NCBI GenBank assembly: GCA_965219305.1
Contig: OZ244725.1
Location: 124,001-188,000 of the forward strand
DNA from: DATHTS01 sp965219305
GTDB lineage: Bacteria; Acidobacteriota; Blastocatellia; Pyrinomonadales; Pyrinomonadaceae
Length of the DNA: 64,000 nt
Direction of reading: 5' to 3'
Both the position numbers and the translations under genes were made by a program. Below are positions 31,375 to 41,030 of the stretch, in pieces. The notes under the pieces are model-generated. The model was not told the DNA's origin. It made no database searches and saw only the letters and a program-made list of their open reading frames with translations. The first letter of the stretch is position 1, and each line of letters begins with the position of its first letter.

Positions 31375-33698
31375 TGAACACGCAGGAATTAGCTAAATGG
31401 ATTTTCGGATATTCCGGCACGGACGCGGCGGCTGATCTGCGCGGCGATCTGACGGATTTTGCGAAAGGCTCGCAAAACTTGATTCCCGACGGCGCGAAGC
31501 AGTCGCGTCCGTTCAAGGGGTTGACGGCAAACGGCAGCGGCTCGCGTTTGATGGTGCAGTTAAAAGATACCTACGGCGGACTCGATGATGTCGGGGGGAA
31601 CACTGCCGCCGGTTCGCTGTACGCAATCATCGCCGACGCTTTGATGTACTGCGGGAACGGTCAGGTTTCGGTCGAAGGTGTGAACATTCCGGGTGCGGTC
31701 GCCACGAATGTTTTAAGGATTCTATTAAAATTTAACGGCAGTTATTCCGATCCGTTAAGCGGTCCGTATGCTGTCGGGATGCCCAAACCCGAAGCGGTTT
31801 CGGTCGGCACGGTTCCGAACGGTCTTTACGGGGCGACCGGAATTAACGGCACGCGAAGCGTCAAATATGCCCGTTTTAATAAATATACGGGCGACAAATC
31901 GCGTTCATCAGACACATCGGCGGTTATTACATTAGACGGGCGTTTGCCGTATGCGGTCGTGCCTTTGCCGTCGGTCGGGCAGACTCATCACATCTTTTTT
32001 GAAACCGAAGCCGAACTCGGCGGAATCGGTCTGCATTTTAGAAATCCGATAGCAAATCCGTTCACTCAAAGCGAATACGCCGAAGAAGATGTCCAGCGCA
32101 CGGCGGATAATTTAACGATTTATTCGGACAATTATTTCGACGCGGCGGCGGGAACTTTTTCAGCCGGAGACATCGGCAAGCGTGTGGCGGCAGTTTCCGG
32201 CTTTACCGTGCCGAATCCGACGACCGTAACGGAAATAGTTTCGTCTTCGCGCATCAAATTATCAAATAATATTACGGCGACGGGCGGCGCGGTTTCCGCC
32301 GAACTGATCGCCTTTGCCGCCGGAATTGACCGCTCGGTCGTATTAAGCGGCAAGGATTCCGATCTCGTTGAAGAAGTGGCGTGGATTTACGATTTTGAGC
32401 CGCCGACCTGCTCGCACGCCTTCCAGTTAGAAAACAGGAATTATGTGGCGACGTTCGCCGAATCCAAAGACCGCGAATCAAGCGCGTCGTCCGAATCGCC
32501 GGGAACCGCGCTTTTGCCGTCAATCCCGAACGCTTTCGGCAGTTACGATCCGCGTTATCCGATTTACTTGCCGGAAAAGGTCGTTGATGTATTGTCCGAC
32601 GGAATGGGGTCTTATAAATTTATCGCCGGAGAGAACGGTTTTTACGCGATTCAGGCAATTAATGTTGATTACGGCGGCACGACTCCCGCGACTTTGACGG
32701 TTCTGCTGCGCGGCGAAGGAATTAAAAAGCCGCATAACTGGTGCGCGGCGGAAAACGCGATCTACGCTTATACGTCCGAACCCGTCAGAATTACCGAAGG
32801 CGGCGCGGTAGATAAAACATTCGCCAATAAAATACGCGCGCTGATGCGGAATTGGGTTTCCGAAAAAGTCGTCGTTTCATCATTGCCGAAAGGCGCGGTT
32901 TACTCGCACGGTGCGGAGAGTTATTTTTACGAAAGATCGTCAGGCAGATGGTCAACGTCGCTCGATCTGGCGGAATGGGCGCAAAACCGGACGGCGATGT
33001 CGGCGGTCTCCGTTAAAAACCGTCTTTTAATTACGATGGACGGCGGCGGCGGCAGAAACGCTTACTGGTTCGACGAAGGAAACGGCTCATACGTCTGCGG
33101 CATCGGTCAGTATCAAAACTCTCCCGCGCCGTCACGCTATAAAACCATTCAGGCGATACGGGCGGAATTCGTCGCCGACCGGACGGACAGAACAATTTTT
33201 CTCGGCATACACGCCAATAATCTGCCGGCGTTTATCAAAGACGCTTCAATGACGGCGGGAAGTAATGCGCTCGTCTCGCCGTCGTCGAATTTTTCGCACG
33301 AGTTTATCGGCTCATACGTTTTAGTGCGCGGCGCGGGAGCGGGGGGAAAAGCATTATTCGGCAGAATTTTAGACATTGTTTCGCCGACAAAAGTTTTGAT
33401 CGGAACGCCGGTTGATGATTTCGCGCAGTCAACGGCTTTGAATGCGTCGGCAGCCGTGACGAATAAATACTGCCTTCTGGCTTACCGGATTTTCCCGATT
33501 GCGGCAAACAGAAAAGGCACAATCGAAGTCGAGCAGACAGGAATGTTTTTTAATTTTATTCATTCTTACGCAGCGTCTTTGATGCAGGAAACCGCCGGAG
33601 TCGGCGCACAGCCGCTTGAAATCGAAGTCGCCGGAATTGTGGATATGACCGAAGGCAATAATCTGACTTCGGCGACGTTTGGGGTTGAGGTTGCATAA
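31374..33698 (+). CDS. Large tail protein with repeated beta modules, 774 aa
   Basis: Two segments share a beta module: FSAGDIGKRVAAVSG near residue 262 and FSHEFIGSYVLVRGAGAGGK near residue 640, each followed by a Val/Ile-rich strand pair. The same pattern recurs in the 34,119 and 37,390 proteins. A second repeated feature is the many Gly/Tyr loops. The size and place before another large tail gene suggest a tail hub or nozzle, but no specific family is recognised. Confidence 0.55.
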   Translation: MNTQELAKWIFGYSGTDAAADLRGDLTDFAKGSQNLIPDGAKQSRPFKGLTANGSGSRLMVQLKDTYGGLDDVGGNTAAGSLYAIIADALMYCGNGQVSVEGVNIPGAVATNVLRILLKFNGSYSDPLSGPYAVGMPKPEAVSVGTVPNGLYGATGINGTRSVKYARFNKYTGDKSRSSDTSAVITLDGRLPYAVVPLPSVGQTHHIFFETEAELGGIGLHFRNPIANPFTQSEYAEEDVQRTADNLTIYSDNYFDAAAGTFSAGDIGKRVAAVSGFTVPNPTTVTEIVSSSRIKLSNNITATGGAVSAELIAFAAGIDRSVVLSGKDSDLVEEVAWIYDFEPPTCSHAFQLENRNYVATFAESKDRESSASSESPGTALLPSIPNAFGSYDPRYPIYLPEKVVDVLSDGMGSYKFIAGENGFYAIQAINVDYGGTTPATLTVLLRGEGIKKPHNWCAAENAIYAYTSEPVRITEGGAVDKTFANKIRALMRNWVSEKVVVSSLPKGAVYSHGAESYFYERSSGRWSTSLDLAEWAQNRTAMSAVSVKNRLLITMDGGGGRNAYWFDEGNGSYVCGIGQYQNSPAPSRYKTIQAIRAEFVADRTDRTIFLGIHANNLPAFIKDASMTAGSNALVSPSSNFSHEFIGSYVLVRGAGAGGKALFGRILDIVSPTKVLIGTPVDDFAQSTALNASAAVTNKYCLLAYRIFPIAANRKGTIEVEQTGMFFNFIHSYAASLMQETAGVGAQPLEIEVAGIVDMTEGNNLTSATFGVEVA

Positions 33699-33989
33699 AT
33701 GGGATTTGCGAAAAAAGCTGTATCGCCGAATATGTTTGAATGGATTCAAAAGAAATTGGAAGAACCGGTTTGCGAGGAATTCCCGAAAGGTCGAAGGTAT
33801 GTTCGACGTAATTTCGTGAAATTCTCTATCTCCTTAAAGTCACCTGTCGAATTTACATTTGTAATAGCGGATGAGGTCGCAATAATGGAACAGCCTTCGG
33901 CACTCCATTATTGCGAACGAGTGATTGTTTACGCGCCGTATCGGGTTCGCCATATTGACGGCGAAAATTATGCAGCGACGAGGTTATAA
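33699..33989 (+). CDS. Hypothetical protein, 96 aa
   Basis: The gene follows the tail gene with no gap. The protein has an N-terminal basic helix (KKAVSPNMFEWIQKKLEEPV) and a beta-rich, hydrophobic second half (RNFVKFSISLKSPVEFTFVI, then HYCERVIVYAPYR). No family is recognised. It lies in the tail operon. Confidence 0.45.
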   Translation: MGFAKKAVSPNMFEWIQKKLEEPVCEEFPKGRRYVRRNFVKFSISLKSPVEFTFVIADEVAIMEQPSALHYCERVIVYAPYRVRHIDGENYAATRL

Positions 33990-33990
33990 G

Positions 33991-34122
33991 ATGAAAAATA
34001 AACACGCAAACCCGAAAGATTTAAATATTCACGTCTGCAACGGCTGCGGTTGCCGTCTGCACGATAAAACGAAAAAGGATTGTAAAAACTGCGAAAATGG
34101 AAAACTAATGGTGTCGAAATGA
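33991..34122 (+). CDS. Small zinc-binding protein, 43 aa
   Basis: Its sequence HVCNGCGCRLHDKTKKDCKN, then CENGK has CxxCxC and CxxC pairs with a His, a zinc-knuckle arrangement. The ends are basic. The stop overlaps the start of the 746-residue tail protein (ATGA). It is another of the many small Cys-rich proteins of this prophage. Confidence 0.5.
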   Translation: MKNKHANPKDLNIHVCNGCGCRLHDKTKKDCKNCENGKLMVSK

Positions 34123-36359
34123 TAACTTCAGACGCACAACGAGATTCGACCGTCCGCGCCTTGCAGCTTCGCACGGCGGCGGACGCGGCTAATCTGCAAA
34201 ATCAAATAAATCTGCTCGACGAAACGCAGAGCAATGCCGCGGCAATCGACACTAATACGATCCCGCTGCTAAATCAGATGGTTAGGAATTCAGACCATAA
34301 TCATTCTGTGAATACTTGGTTTGAACCCGCACCGTCGGGCGATGACAAAGAAAACGAGTGCGCTAATGTGTATGTTTTTGCGCCGTTGGCGTCAATCAGC
34401 ATCAGCGATGCGGCTATCGGCGCGGGAAGCAGTGTGCTGACTTCGCCGGATCAATCGCTTTTTACGGCGGAGATGGTCGGGCGTTGGGTGATAATTGAAG
34501 GAGCGGGAACGGACGGCGCAAAGCTCGGCGCGAAAATAACCGCTTATACATCTGCCGGCGAAGTGACAATTGACAGAAACGCGGCAACGGCGGTCAGTCA
34601 GGCAAATGCGCGGATTAATCTGCAAAAACTCACGCATACCAACAAACTGAACGCTCCGGCGGAAACGGTCAATGCCGCGCTCAAAGACGAAGCGCACACC
34701 GGTTACGCGGCAAATATCAGCGATCCCGATTGGCAGAAATCCGGCGGATCCGTGCGGCTCGGCTCGGACAACATTGTCGCTTACCCGTTCGGCTATTTCG
34801 CGCCCGACGGAACGACGTTCGTTCCGCTGCACCAGCTTTTTCCCGGCAGAAAGGTTTTTGTCCGCCTTAACGCGATTCGCGCCAATCCTTATGTGAAAGT
34901 TCCGGGCAGATTGTTTTTCGGTATTTACAATAACAACGAGAATTTTCTCGACTTTGTGCGCGGCGGCACTTTTTCTGTCTCGGCGAGTATTACCGGAACT
35001 CCGGCAACGACGACCGGAGCCGCATACGTCGTGGTAATTGAAACGCAGAGCGGCGGTTTTATCGTCTCAAACGAATTGACCGTCGCCGATGCGCCGGACG
35101 CAGCCGCGCTCGACAGCAAAAGCGCATCAGTCCGCCTGCGGTGGACGAATTTTGACGGCGCGATCAATGTCAGGATTTACAGAAAATTCGCAGGCGAAAA
35201 TTATTATCTGCTGGAGCAGTCGCCGACCATCGCCGGAGCATACACCGACACGAATAATCCTTTGCGCGAAGATACGGGTTCAAGCGTTTTTCCGGTTTTC
35301 ACCAATCAAACCAACGGTTTTTCGTCGTATTGGGCGACATCTGAAAACGAACTCGACGAACTGTCTGTTTTGGGCGAACCGTGGCAGCCGATCAAGGCTT
35401 TTCTGCCGTTTGTATCATCGGTGAATTTAGCCGATGTCTTTGATCCGCATTTAGTCATCGGTTTGACCGAACCGCTCGCCACATTGCTCGAAGATGTCGC
35501 AACCTCTGCGGGAAGCGGCGCGGTAAGCAGCGGCGCGGGAATTTTCAGCGCGGGAATTTTCGACGGGAAAGACTATATTTTAACGAATCAGGCGACGGGC
35601 GCGACCGTCACCGGGACGACCGCTTTTACCGACGCGAACACGCTGACCTTATCGAATCCGCCGACGTGGGATTCAAACGACTCGGTACTGGAAATCGCCG
35701 ATTCGCAGCCGCGCGGTATATTTTACGATCTCGTCGGCGCGTCCGTGATGGATTCCGAAGCGGAATGGGCGTTTCACGTCGAAGACAACAACCGACCGCA
35801 AACCGTGGCGGCAAACCCGAACGGTTCGACGCAGGGGTCGCCGACGGGCGGCACGGGCGACGGCGGCGGCATCGGCGGCATCAGATGCGTTCTCGATTCG
35901 ATGATGATAAAAGTGCGCGGCGCGGACAATTTCACGATCTTTGAAAAACGCGCGGACGAAGTGTTATTGACCGATCTTATCTGGGACGGGTTCGGGTATG
36001 AAAACGGCAATTTCAGCACGATTAAGTGGATTCGCAAAACGCGCGTTAAACAGGTCAATAAACTTTCGCGCACGGACGCGCGACCGCTTTTCTGCACGAA
36101 AACGCACCGCCTGATAACATCCGTTGAAACCTTAAAATCAGGGACGGCGGTTAAATCTCTGGCGAAGAATAAAAAGTCTTTGCATTTTCGCACAAAATCG
36201 TTTAATTTAGAATCTATATCAGCCTTTGAAAAGCTCGAAGGCGATTTTATCGTAGTCAGTTTCGGACTAAAGAAAAAGCGCAAAAACAGCCATTTAATGA
36301 TCGTCAACGATTGGTTGTCGCATAACCGGAAAGACGAAACAGGTCTCGAAAATTTCTAA
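34119..36359 (+). CDS. Large tail protein with beta modules, 746 aa
   Basis: The N-terminus is helical. Residue about 105 begins the shared module FTAEMVGRWVIIEGAGTDGA and its strands, near-identical in pattern to those of 31,374. Further Ser/Gly-rich beta regions (SSGAGIFSAGIFDGKDYILT) follow, including a fibronectin-like segment (SVRLRWTNFDGAINVRIYRK). The C-terminal 100 residues are basic with a different composition (KKKRKNSHLMI). It may be a tail or receptor-binding component. A strong terminator follows. Confidence 0.55.
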   Translation: MITSDAQRDSTVRALQLRTAADAANLQNQINLLDETQSNAAAIDTNTIPLLNQMVRNSDHNHSVNTWFEPAPSGDDKENECANVYVFAPLASISISDAAIGAGSSVLTSPDQSLFTAEMVGRWVIIEGAGTDGAKLGAKITAYTSAGEVTIDRNAATAVSQANARINLQKLTHTNKLNAPAETVNAALKDEAHTGYAANISDPDWQKSGGSVRLGSDNIVAYPFGYFAPDGTTFVPLHQLFPGRKVFVRLNAIRANPYVKVPGRLFFGIYNNNENFLDFVRGGTFSVSASITGTPATTTGAAYVVVIETQSGGFIVSNELTVADAPDAAALDSKSASVRLRWTNFDGAINVRIYRKFAGENYYLLEQSPTIAGAYTDTNNPLREDTGSSVFPVFTNQTNGFSSYWATSENELDELSVLGEPWQPIKAFLPFVSSVNLADVFDPHLVIGLTEPLATLLEDVATSAGSGAVSSGAGIFSAGIFDGKDYILTNQATGATVTGTTAFTDANTLTLSNPPTWDSNDSVLEIADSQPRGIFYDLVGASVMDSEAEWAFHVEDNNRPQTVAANPNGSTQGSPTGGTGDGGGIGGIRCVLDSMMIKVRGADNFTIFEKRADEVLLTDLIWDGFGYENGNFSTIKWIRKTRVKQVNKLSRTDARPLFCTKTHRLITSVETLKSGTAVKSLAKNKKSLHFRTKSFNLESISAFEKLEGDFIVVSFGLKKKRKNSHLMIVNDWLSHNRKDETGLENF

Positions 36360-36386
36360 AAACTAAATAGTTACACGGTTACCGGG

Positions 36387-36435
36387 AAAACCGCATAAAA
36401 AGAGTATTCATACTCTTTTTATGCGGTTTTTTTTA
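36387..36435. terminator. Strong bidirectional terminator
   Basis: A 20-bp perfect stem (36387-36406 with 36411-36430) around the loop TTCA begins AAAACCGCATAAAAAGAG and is followed by TTTT. It separates the tail operon from the genes for internal proteins and spike, so a promoter is expected before 36,460. Confidence 0.85.
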
Positions 36436-36459
36436 TTTTCTATGTAAGGCAAAAAACTA

Positions 36460-37068
36460 ATGGCTAAAGGTCAGAAAAAAATACAGGATCAGCAGACGCA
36501 GCGCAGTGAGGAGCAGTATGATACCGGACGCGCGGCGCAGAAACGTCTCGTGGACGGAAGCCCGGAATTTCAGGCGCGCAAGGCTCGCGTCGGAAAACGG
36601 CGCGGCTATATCGAGTCGGGAACGATTGCCGACGATGCGGATTTCGCGTCGAACAAACAGGCGGTCGCCGAACGCGCCGAACAGTTCGGGCGGCGGCAGA
36701 ATCTTCTCGATACGGGAGTTGCGGGGCTTGCCGCCAATTTCGCCGACCCGACACAGGTTTCGCTCGCCAAAGAAGCGGGAAAAGAAGAATTCGGGCGTGA
36801 TTCCGCGGCGCAGGCGCAGGAAGACGCAAACAACTACCGCCGGGAAACCGACGCGATGGAAAACGATCTGATAAACACGCAGATCAATGTGGATTCGGGC
36901 GTGATGGGTAACGCCTTCGGCACAAGCCAAAGCCAAATTCAGCTTGCCAGTCAAATCGCCGCACAGCGCAGTTCCGTGCTGCCGTCGATTATCGGAATGG
37001 CTCTCGGCGCGGGCGCACAGGTCGCCGCGGGCAGCGGCTGGTTTACAAAAACAGTGCCAAAAAAATAA
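36460..37068 (+). CDS. Internal virion-like protein, 202 aa
   Basis: The sequence is Gln/Ala/Arg-rich and helical (AKGQKKIQDQQTQRSEEQYD, AERAEQFGRRQNLLDTGVAG, DSAAQAQEDANNYRRE), ending in a hydrophobic stretch (LPSIIGMALGAGAQVAAGSG, then WFTK). Such helical, Ala/Gln-rich proteins with a membrane-active end are common among podovirus internal or ejection proteins. It has no clear ribosome-binding site. The role is inferred. Confidence 0.5.
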   Translation: MAKGQKKIQDQQTQRSEEQYDTGRAAQKRLVDGSPEFQARKARVGKRRGYIESGTIADDADFASNKQAVAERAEQFGRRQNLLDTGVAGLAANFADPTQVSLAKEAGKEEFGRDSAAQAQEDANNYRRETDAMENDLINTQINVDSGVMGNAFGTSQSQIQLASQIAAQRSSVLPSIIGMALGAGAQVAAGSGWFTKTVPKK

Positions 37069-37074
37069 ACAACA

Positions 37075-37377
37075 ATGAATAATTTTGGAAAAGAAATCAC
37101 GCTAACTGCCGGATGGCAAAACTTGATGGCGATAATGCAAGCGAACGGCTACGCCGGAACGCCGGTGTTAGGCGAAGTCAATTTCGTCGAACGGGCGGGT
37201 AATTTGATCCGAATCAAAACCGGGCATACGTCAGCCGCCGCCGCTCCGGTTTCAAACACCGACGGTTTTCCGGTTAATAATCTGCCTATCAGAATCGAAC
37301 AACTCGACGCGGGAACGTGCTGGATTTACTCGCCGGACATCTGCCCGCTGATTATTATCGCAACGTCTGCGGTCTAA
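37075..37377 (+). CDS. Small tail-associated protein, 100 aa
   Basis: A beta-rich small protein (KEITLTAGWQNLMAIMQANG, then AEN-free strands and an ICPLIIIATSAV end), it resembles a small tail-associated or spike-anchoring subunit only in general look. It lies between an internal protein and the spike. No family is recognised. Confidence 0.45.
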   Translation: MNNFGKEITLTAGWQNLMAIMQANGYAGTPVLGEVNFVERAGNLIRIKTGHTSAAAAPVSNTDGFPVNNLPIRIEQLDAGTCWIYSPDICPLIIIATSAV

Positions 37378-37389
37378 AGGATAAGGATA

Positions 37390-40368
37390 ATGAAAAATTT
37401 TTACTTTGCAGTTATATTTTTACTGTTTGCCGCCATAAGTGCGGCGGCGACCGAAATCACCGTCGGCGGGTATAACAATTCGACGTGGCGGTTCGGCGGA
37501 GATTCGGCAAAAATTCGCATCTATCTCGACCGCCAGACCGTGACGACCGACGGGAAAGTGCTGAACGCTTCGGTTCCCGGACTCGGCGGCTGGTATAAAC
37601 AGATTGACTGTGCGGTTTCCGGTTCGCATCTGGCGTGTCCATCGTTCGTTCTGGATTCGACAACCGATTCGTCAAACCCGAACGCGAAATATACCTTTGT
37701 CATTTTTGATTCTTCCAACAAAAACCGCGATACCTTCGCCACCTTGAAAATTCCGCCGTCGCCGTCCCCGACAACCTTCGGCGCATTGCTGATATATAAC
37801 CAAACGGCTATCCCGGCAATTCCCGAAACTTTTACAAAAGCCGAGACGACCGCGCTGATCTCCGCCTTGACCGATGCCAGCGTCAGGGCAAGCGAGAATC
37901 TGATCGGTTCGGTTCGGCTCGATTCCGCGCCGGACGATTCGAGCAATCCGGTGGCGGTCGGCATAAACTCGCCGCTGTTGAATGCGTCAGACAGAATACT
38001 TGTTTCCAAATACGACACATTTGCCGATGCCGTCGGCGCGTTGTCGGGAACAAAATCCGTGCTGGTCATTGACGACGAATGCACGGTCTCGACAGCCGTT
38101 GAAATTCCCGCGAATATGACGATTGCCGAAACTAAAAACGGTAGAATTCTCAAGACCGGCGCGGGAAAAATCTACTTTGAAGGTGTCGGTCTGGAAAATC
38201 CGACGGGCGAAAAATTATTTTCCGGTTTTGCGCCGGGCGATATTGTCTGGACGGACGAAGATTATCCGAGAGAAATTTCAGCGGAATTATTCGATTCGGA
38301 TTCGGTTACGGAAAAATACAATATCACCGACCGCGCTCTGCTCGCAAAATCGGCGGTCATTCACGTTTTGAAAGGCACGATCACCGGGCAGTCGGTGGTT
38401 ACGGAGCAGCATACGATCAAGTTCGGCGCAGGAACGTTTCTCAATACGGCGGCGGTTAATTACCAGTTCGTTTTGCAGTCGAACACGAAACTTCTGGGCG
38501 AAGGCGCGGGGATTACCAATATCCGCGAATCCGACAAAGACGGCGTGATTCGGATCGCTTACGCTTCCGGCGTAATCGCTTTCCCGTTTCACGATAAAAA
38601 TTACAATATCGAAGTTCGCGGAATCCGGTTTTATTCCGATACTGACAAGTTGGTTGATACATCGGCTTCGGCTGTCAATCTCGGAAATATCACGCGCGGC
38701 GTGATCGCCGATAACGAGTTTGACGGCACGCACGGCTTCGGCGCGTATGTCGGCGGATTTGCCGACGCTGAAAACACGGGAGTTTCAAACTATGCCGAAA
38801 ACTGCTGGATTACGGGCAACACTTTTAAAAATCTCGGCGCACAAAACGCCGGGGTAATTCAGGGAAAAAACATCTTTATCACCGACAATATTTTTACGAA
38901 TTTCGGTCAGGAACGTTTGCGTGTAAACGACGGCGTGGCGGACGGCGGAAACGTGATGACGAGCGCGACGGGCGGATTTACGCCGAATATGGTCGGCGCG
39001 TCGGTGACTGTTTACAAAGAGGGCGTGTATGCGGGAACGCTGACAATCGCTTCGACTACGAACAACTCCGTCACTCTTTACGGTTCGGTACCCGCCGGAA
39101 CGGGTTATTTTATGCAGGTGCGGACTCCGTTTCTGGCGGTAATTGACTTGGAGCCGAATCACCAAAACGACATTCTCGAAAACATCGTGGTAGCGAGAAA
39201 CATCATTGACGCGCGCGGCTCGGTGGCGACGGCAAACGGCATCGTTTCCCAGCGCGGCGGCGGAAAGTCTTCGCGCAATATCCAGATCAAAGACAATCTG
39301 ATTATCGGCGGCGATATGCCCGCCACTCTTGACGCGGATTCCGCACGGGTGGTGACTCTCGGCATCATTTTAGAAGGCGCGGAAACGTCCGACGTATCAG
39401 GCAACACGATCATCGGCACGGCGCAGAGCGGAATGAGCATCGCCAACACCTCGAATTCGACGATTCTTAATAACAAGCTCGTCAGAACGGGCGGCGGCGG
39501 AAATCCCGCAATCGAGGTCATCGGTTCGAGAAACAACCTATTCGGACAAAATATTTTAACAGCCGTCGGGTCGGGTTCGCAGGCGAATCATATTCAGGAA
39601 TTAGAATATTCGGGAGTGATAAACGTCGCGGCGGCAGTCGGCGGGAAATCGAACGTCGCGCTCGTATCGGGTCAGTATTTTATTCCCGGCAATGTCGGCG
39701 GCAAAATCCGGTTCGGCGGCGCATCATACGTTATTACCGACTTTGTAGATTTTAACAATATAAAAATCTCAAGAACGGGCGGCGCGTTATCGAATCAGGA
39801 TTATGTATCGAATTACAACTCGAATATGTACCGGGCGATGCCGTCGGATACAGTTCTGCTTTCGGCGGACAGCGGCTCGAAGATAATCAACGAGTTTCCC
39901 GTTCCGACGCTCCAGCCGGTGGCAAATCTATTGCCAAATACGGCAACGACTGTCGGCAATAACGCCGGAGCGTTTACCTATCTTCATATCTATTCTCTTT
40001 ATCCGGTGTCCGCGCTCGGCACGGACGGAACTTCACTTGAATTCATTTATACGGGAAAATTCAGCAATTCGGCATCAACGAATAAAAAAATCTTTTTCGA
40101 TATTTCCGGCGGGCAAAATTTCGATTCGGGAAACATCACCTCAACGGCTGACTGGACAATGAAGGTCAGTTTTACGCGCAATGCGGGCGGCAGCGAAAAA
40201 ATCGTGGCGGTCGAACTGCTCATCAGCGGACTGCCGCCGATCATAAAAGTTTTTAATTACACACTGGACGAAGTAACGCCCACATCGCTGAGTATCGCCG
40301 CGTCGGGAACGCTGGCAAACGACGTGATCTTAAAATCGGCGATAGTTCGCCGCATCAACTGGCAATGA
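37390..40368 (+). CDS. Tailspike-like beta-helix protein with signal peptide, 992 aa
   Basis: The first 20 residues (KNFYFAVIFLLFAAISAAAT) form a Sec signal peptide, which is unusual for a virion protein because virions assemble in the cytoplasm. Residues about 330-620 contain a right-handed parallel beta-helix with repeated N-I-x-G-N/D-N-x-F turns (ITRGVIADNEF, CWITGNTFKNLG, IFITDNIFTNFG). Shared beta modules (GGFTPNMVGASVTVYKEG) recur. Such spikes often bind or cleave surface polysaccharides. The signal peptide could be spurious or show a host-derived origin. Confidence 0.65.
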   Translation: MKNFYFAVIFLLFAAISAAATEITVGGYNNSTWRFGGDSAKIRIYLDRQTVTTDGKVLNASVPGLGGWYKQIDCAVSGSHLACPSFVLDSTTDSSNPNAKYTFVIFDSSNKNRDTFATLKIPPSPSPTTFGALLIYNQTAIPAIPETFTKAETTALISALTDASVRASENLIGSVRLDSAPDDSSNPVAVGINSPLLNASDRILVSKYDTFADAVGALSGTKSVLVIDDECTVSTAVEIPANMTIAETKNGRILKTGAGKIYFEGVGLENPTGEKLFSGFAPGDIVWTDEDYPREISAELFDSDSVTEKYNITDRALLAKSAVIHVLKGTITGQSVVTEQHTIKFGAGTFLNTAAVNYQFVLQSNTKLLGEGAGITNIRESDKDGVIRIAYASGVIAFPFHDKNYNIEVRGIRFYSDTDKLVDTSASAVNLGNITRGVIADNEFDGTHGFGAYVGGFADAENTGVSNYAENCWITGNTFKNLGAQNAGVIQGKNIFITDNIFTNFGQERLRVNDGVADGGNVMTSATGGFTPNMVGASVTVYKEGVYAGTLTIASTTNNSVTLYGSVPAGTGYFMQVRTPFLAVIDLEPNHQNDILENIVVARNIIDARGSVATANGIVSQRGGGKSSRNIQIKDNLIIGGDMPATLDADSARVVTLGIILEGAETSDVSGNTIIGTAQSGMSIANTSNSTILNNKLVRTGGGGNPAIEVIGSRNNLFGQNILTAVGSGSQANHIQELEYSGVINVAAAVGGKSNVALVSGQYFIPGNVGGKIRFGGASYVITDFVDFNNIKISRTGGALSNQDYVSNYNSNMYRAMPSDTVLLSADSGSKIINEFPVPTLQPVANLLPNTATTVGNNAGAFTYLHIYSLYPVSALGTDGTSLEFIYTGKFSNSASTNKKIFFDISGGQNFDSGNITSTADWTMKVSFTRNAGGSEKIVAVELLISGLPPIIKVFNYTLDEVTPTSLSIAASGTLANDVILKSAIVRRINWQ

Positions 40369-40937
40369 AATATACAGACGAACAATTAATAAACAGAGTT
40401 GAAACACACGCAAGCGGCTTTGAAGGCTGGCGCAAAGGCGTGTCGGATATTTGGGTGCGCTCGAACGCCGATCCGCCGGACGCTTTCGACGACAAGGTTT
40501 ACACCTACAACTGCCGCGAAGACGGCAAGCGTCCCGATTTTATTATGGTCTGCACGGGAACTTCTCACGCGGGAGTTTATTACCAGCAGAATTTTCAGCA
40601 GTATAACCCGGACGGCGTGGCGGTTTTATGCGCCGATACTTATGTTTACAATTCGCACGAATACGGATTCCATCGCGGCTATCGCGCGTATCGTCAGGCG
40701 AAAGGTTTTCCGCATACGCGCGATAATGACCGCGACAACAAGGCGGAAAATTACGGCAATGTCAGCAACGAAATAATTCTGGCGAACTGTCACCGCGCGA
40801 GCGCGTTCCGCGACACATTTGTTATCGGGAAGTATTCGGCGGCGTGTCTTGTCCGCAACCGGATAAATCAATGGAACGCGTGGCTCGCATATATGAACCG
40901 CCGTCCGCTTTCGGTCGGGATTTTGAAAGAATTTTAG
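40365..40937 (+). CDS. Possible cell-wall-active protein, 190 aa
   Basis: It overlaps the spike by 4 bases. The later half holds HRGYRAYRQAKGFPHTRD, then NCHRASAFRDTFVIGKYSAA followed by CLVRN. This echoes phage proteins with an N-x-HR...SAGCxV signature that are thought to be L,D-transpeptidase-like or otherwise wall-active. The Cys/His set (H261-type numbering not assigned) could be catalytic. I am not sure of the family; an endolysin role would fit the following holin. Confidence 0.35.
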   Translation: MKYTDEQLINRVETHASGFEGWRKGVSDIWVRSNADPPDAFDDKVYTYNCREDGKRPDFIMVCTGTSHAGVYYQQNFQQYNPDGVAVLCADTYVYNSHEYGFHRGYRAYRQAKGFPHTRDNDRDNKAENYGNVSNEIILANCHRASAFRDTFVIGKYSAACLVRNRINQWNAWLAYMNRRPLSVGILKEF

Positions 40938-40956
40938 ATTAAACAATCTTAAAAAG

Positions 40957-40980
40957 TTTTGCGGCAGTTATGCCGCGAAA
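40957..40980 (+). other. Small hairpin upstream of the anti-defence gene
   Basis: GCGGCA (40961-40966) pairs with TGCCGC (40971-40976) around GTTA, with TTTT and AAAA flanks. No T-run follows on the plus strand. Possible weak terminator or leader element. Confidence 0.4.
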
Positions 40981-41030
40981 AAGGCTGAATAATCAGCACA
41001 AACTAATACGAAGTAAAGGAGTAAACGAAT

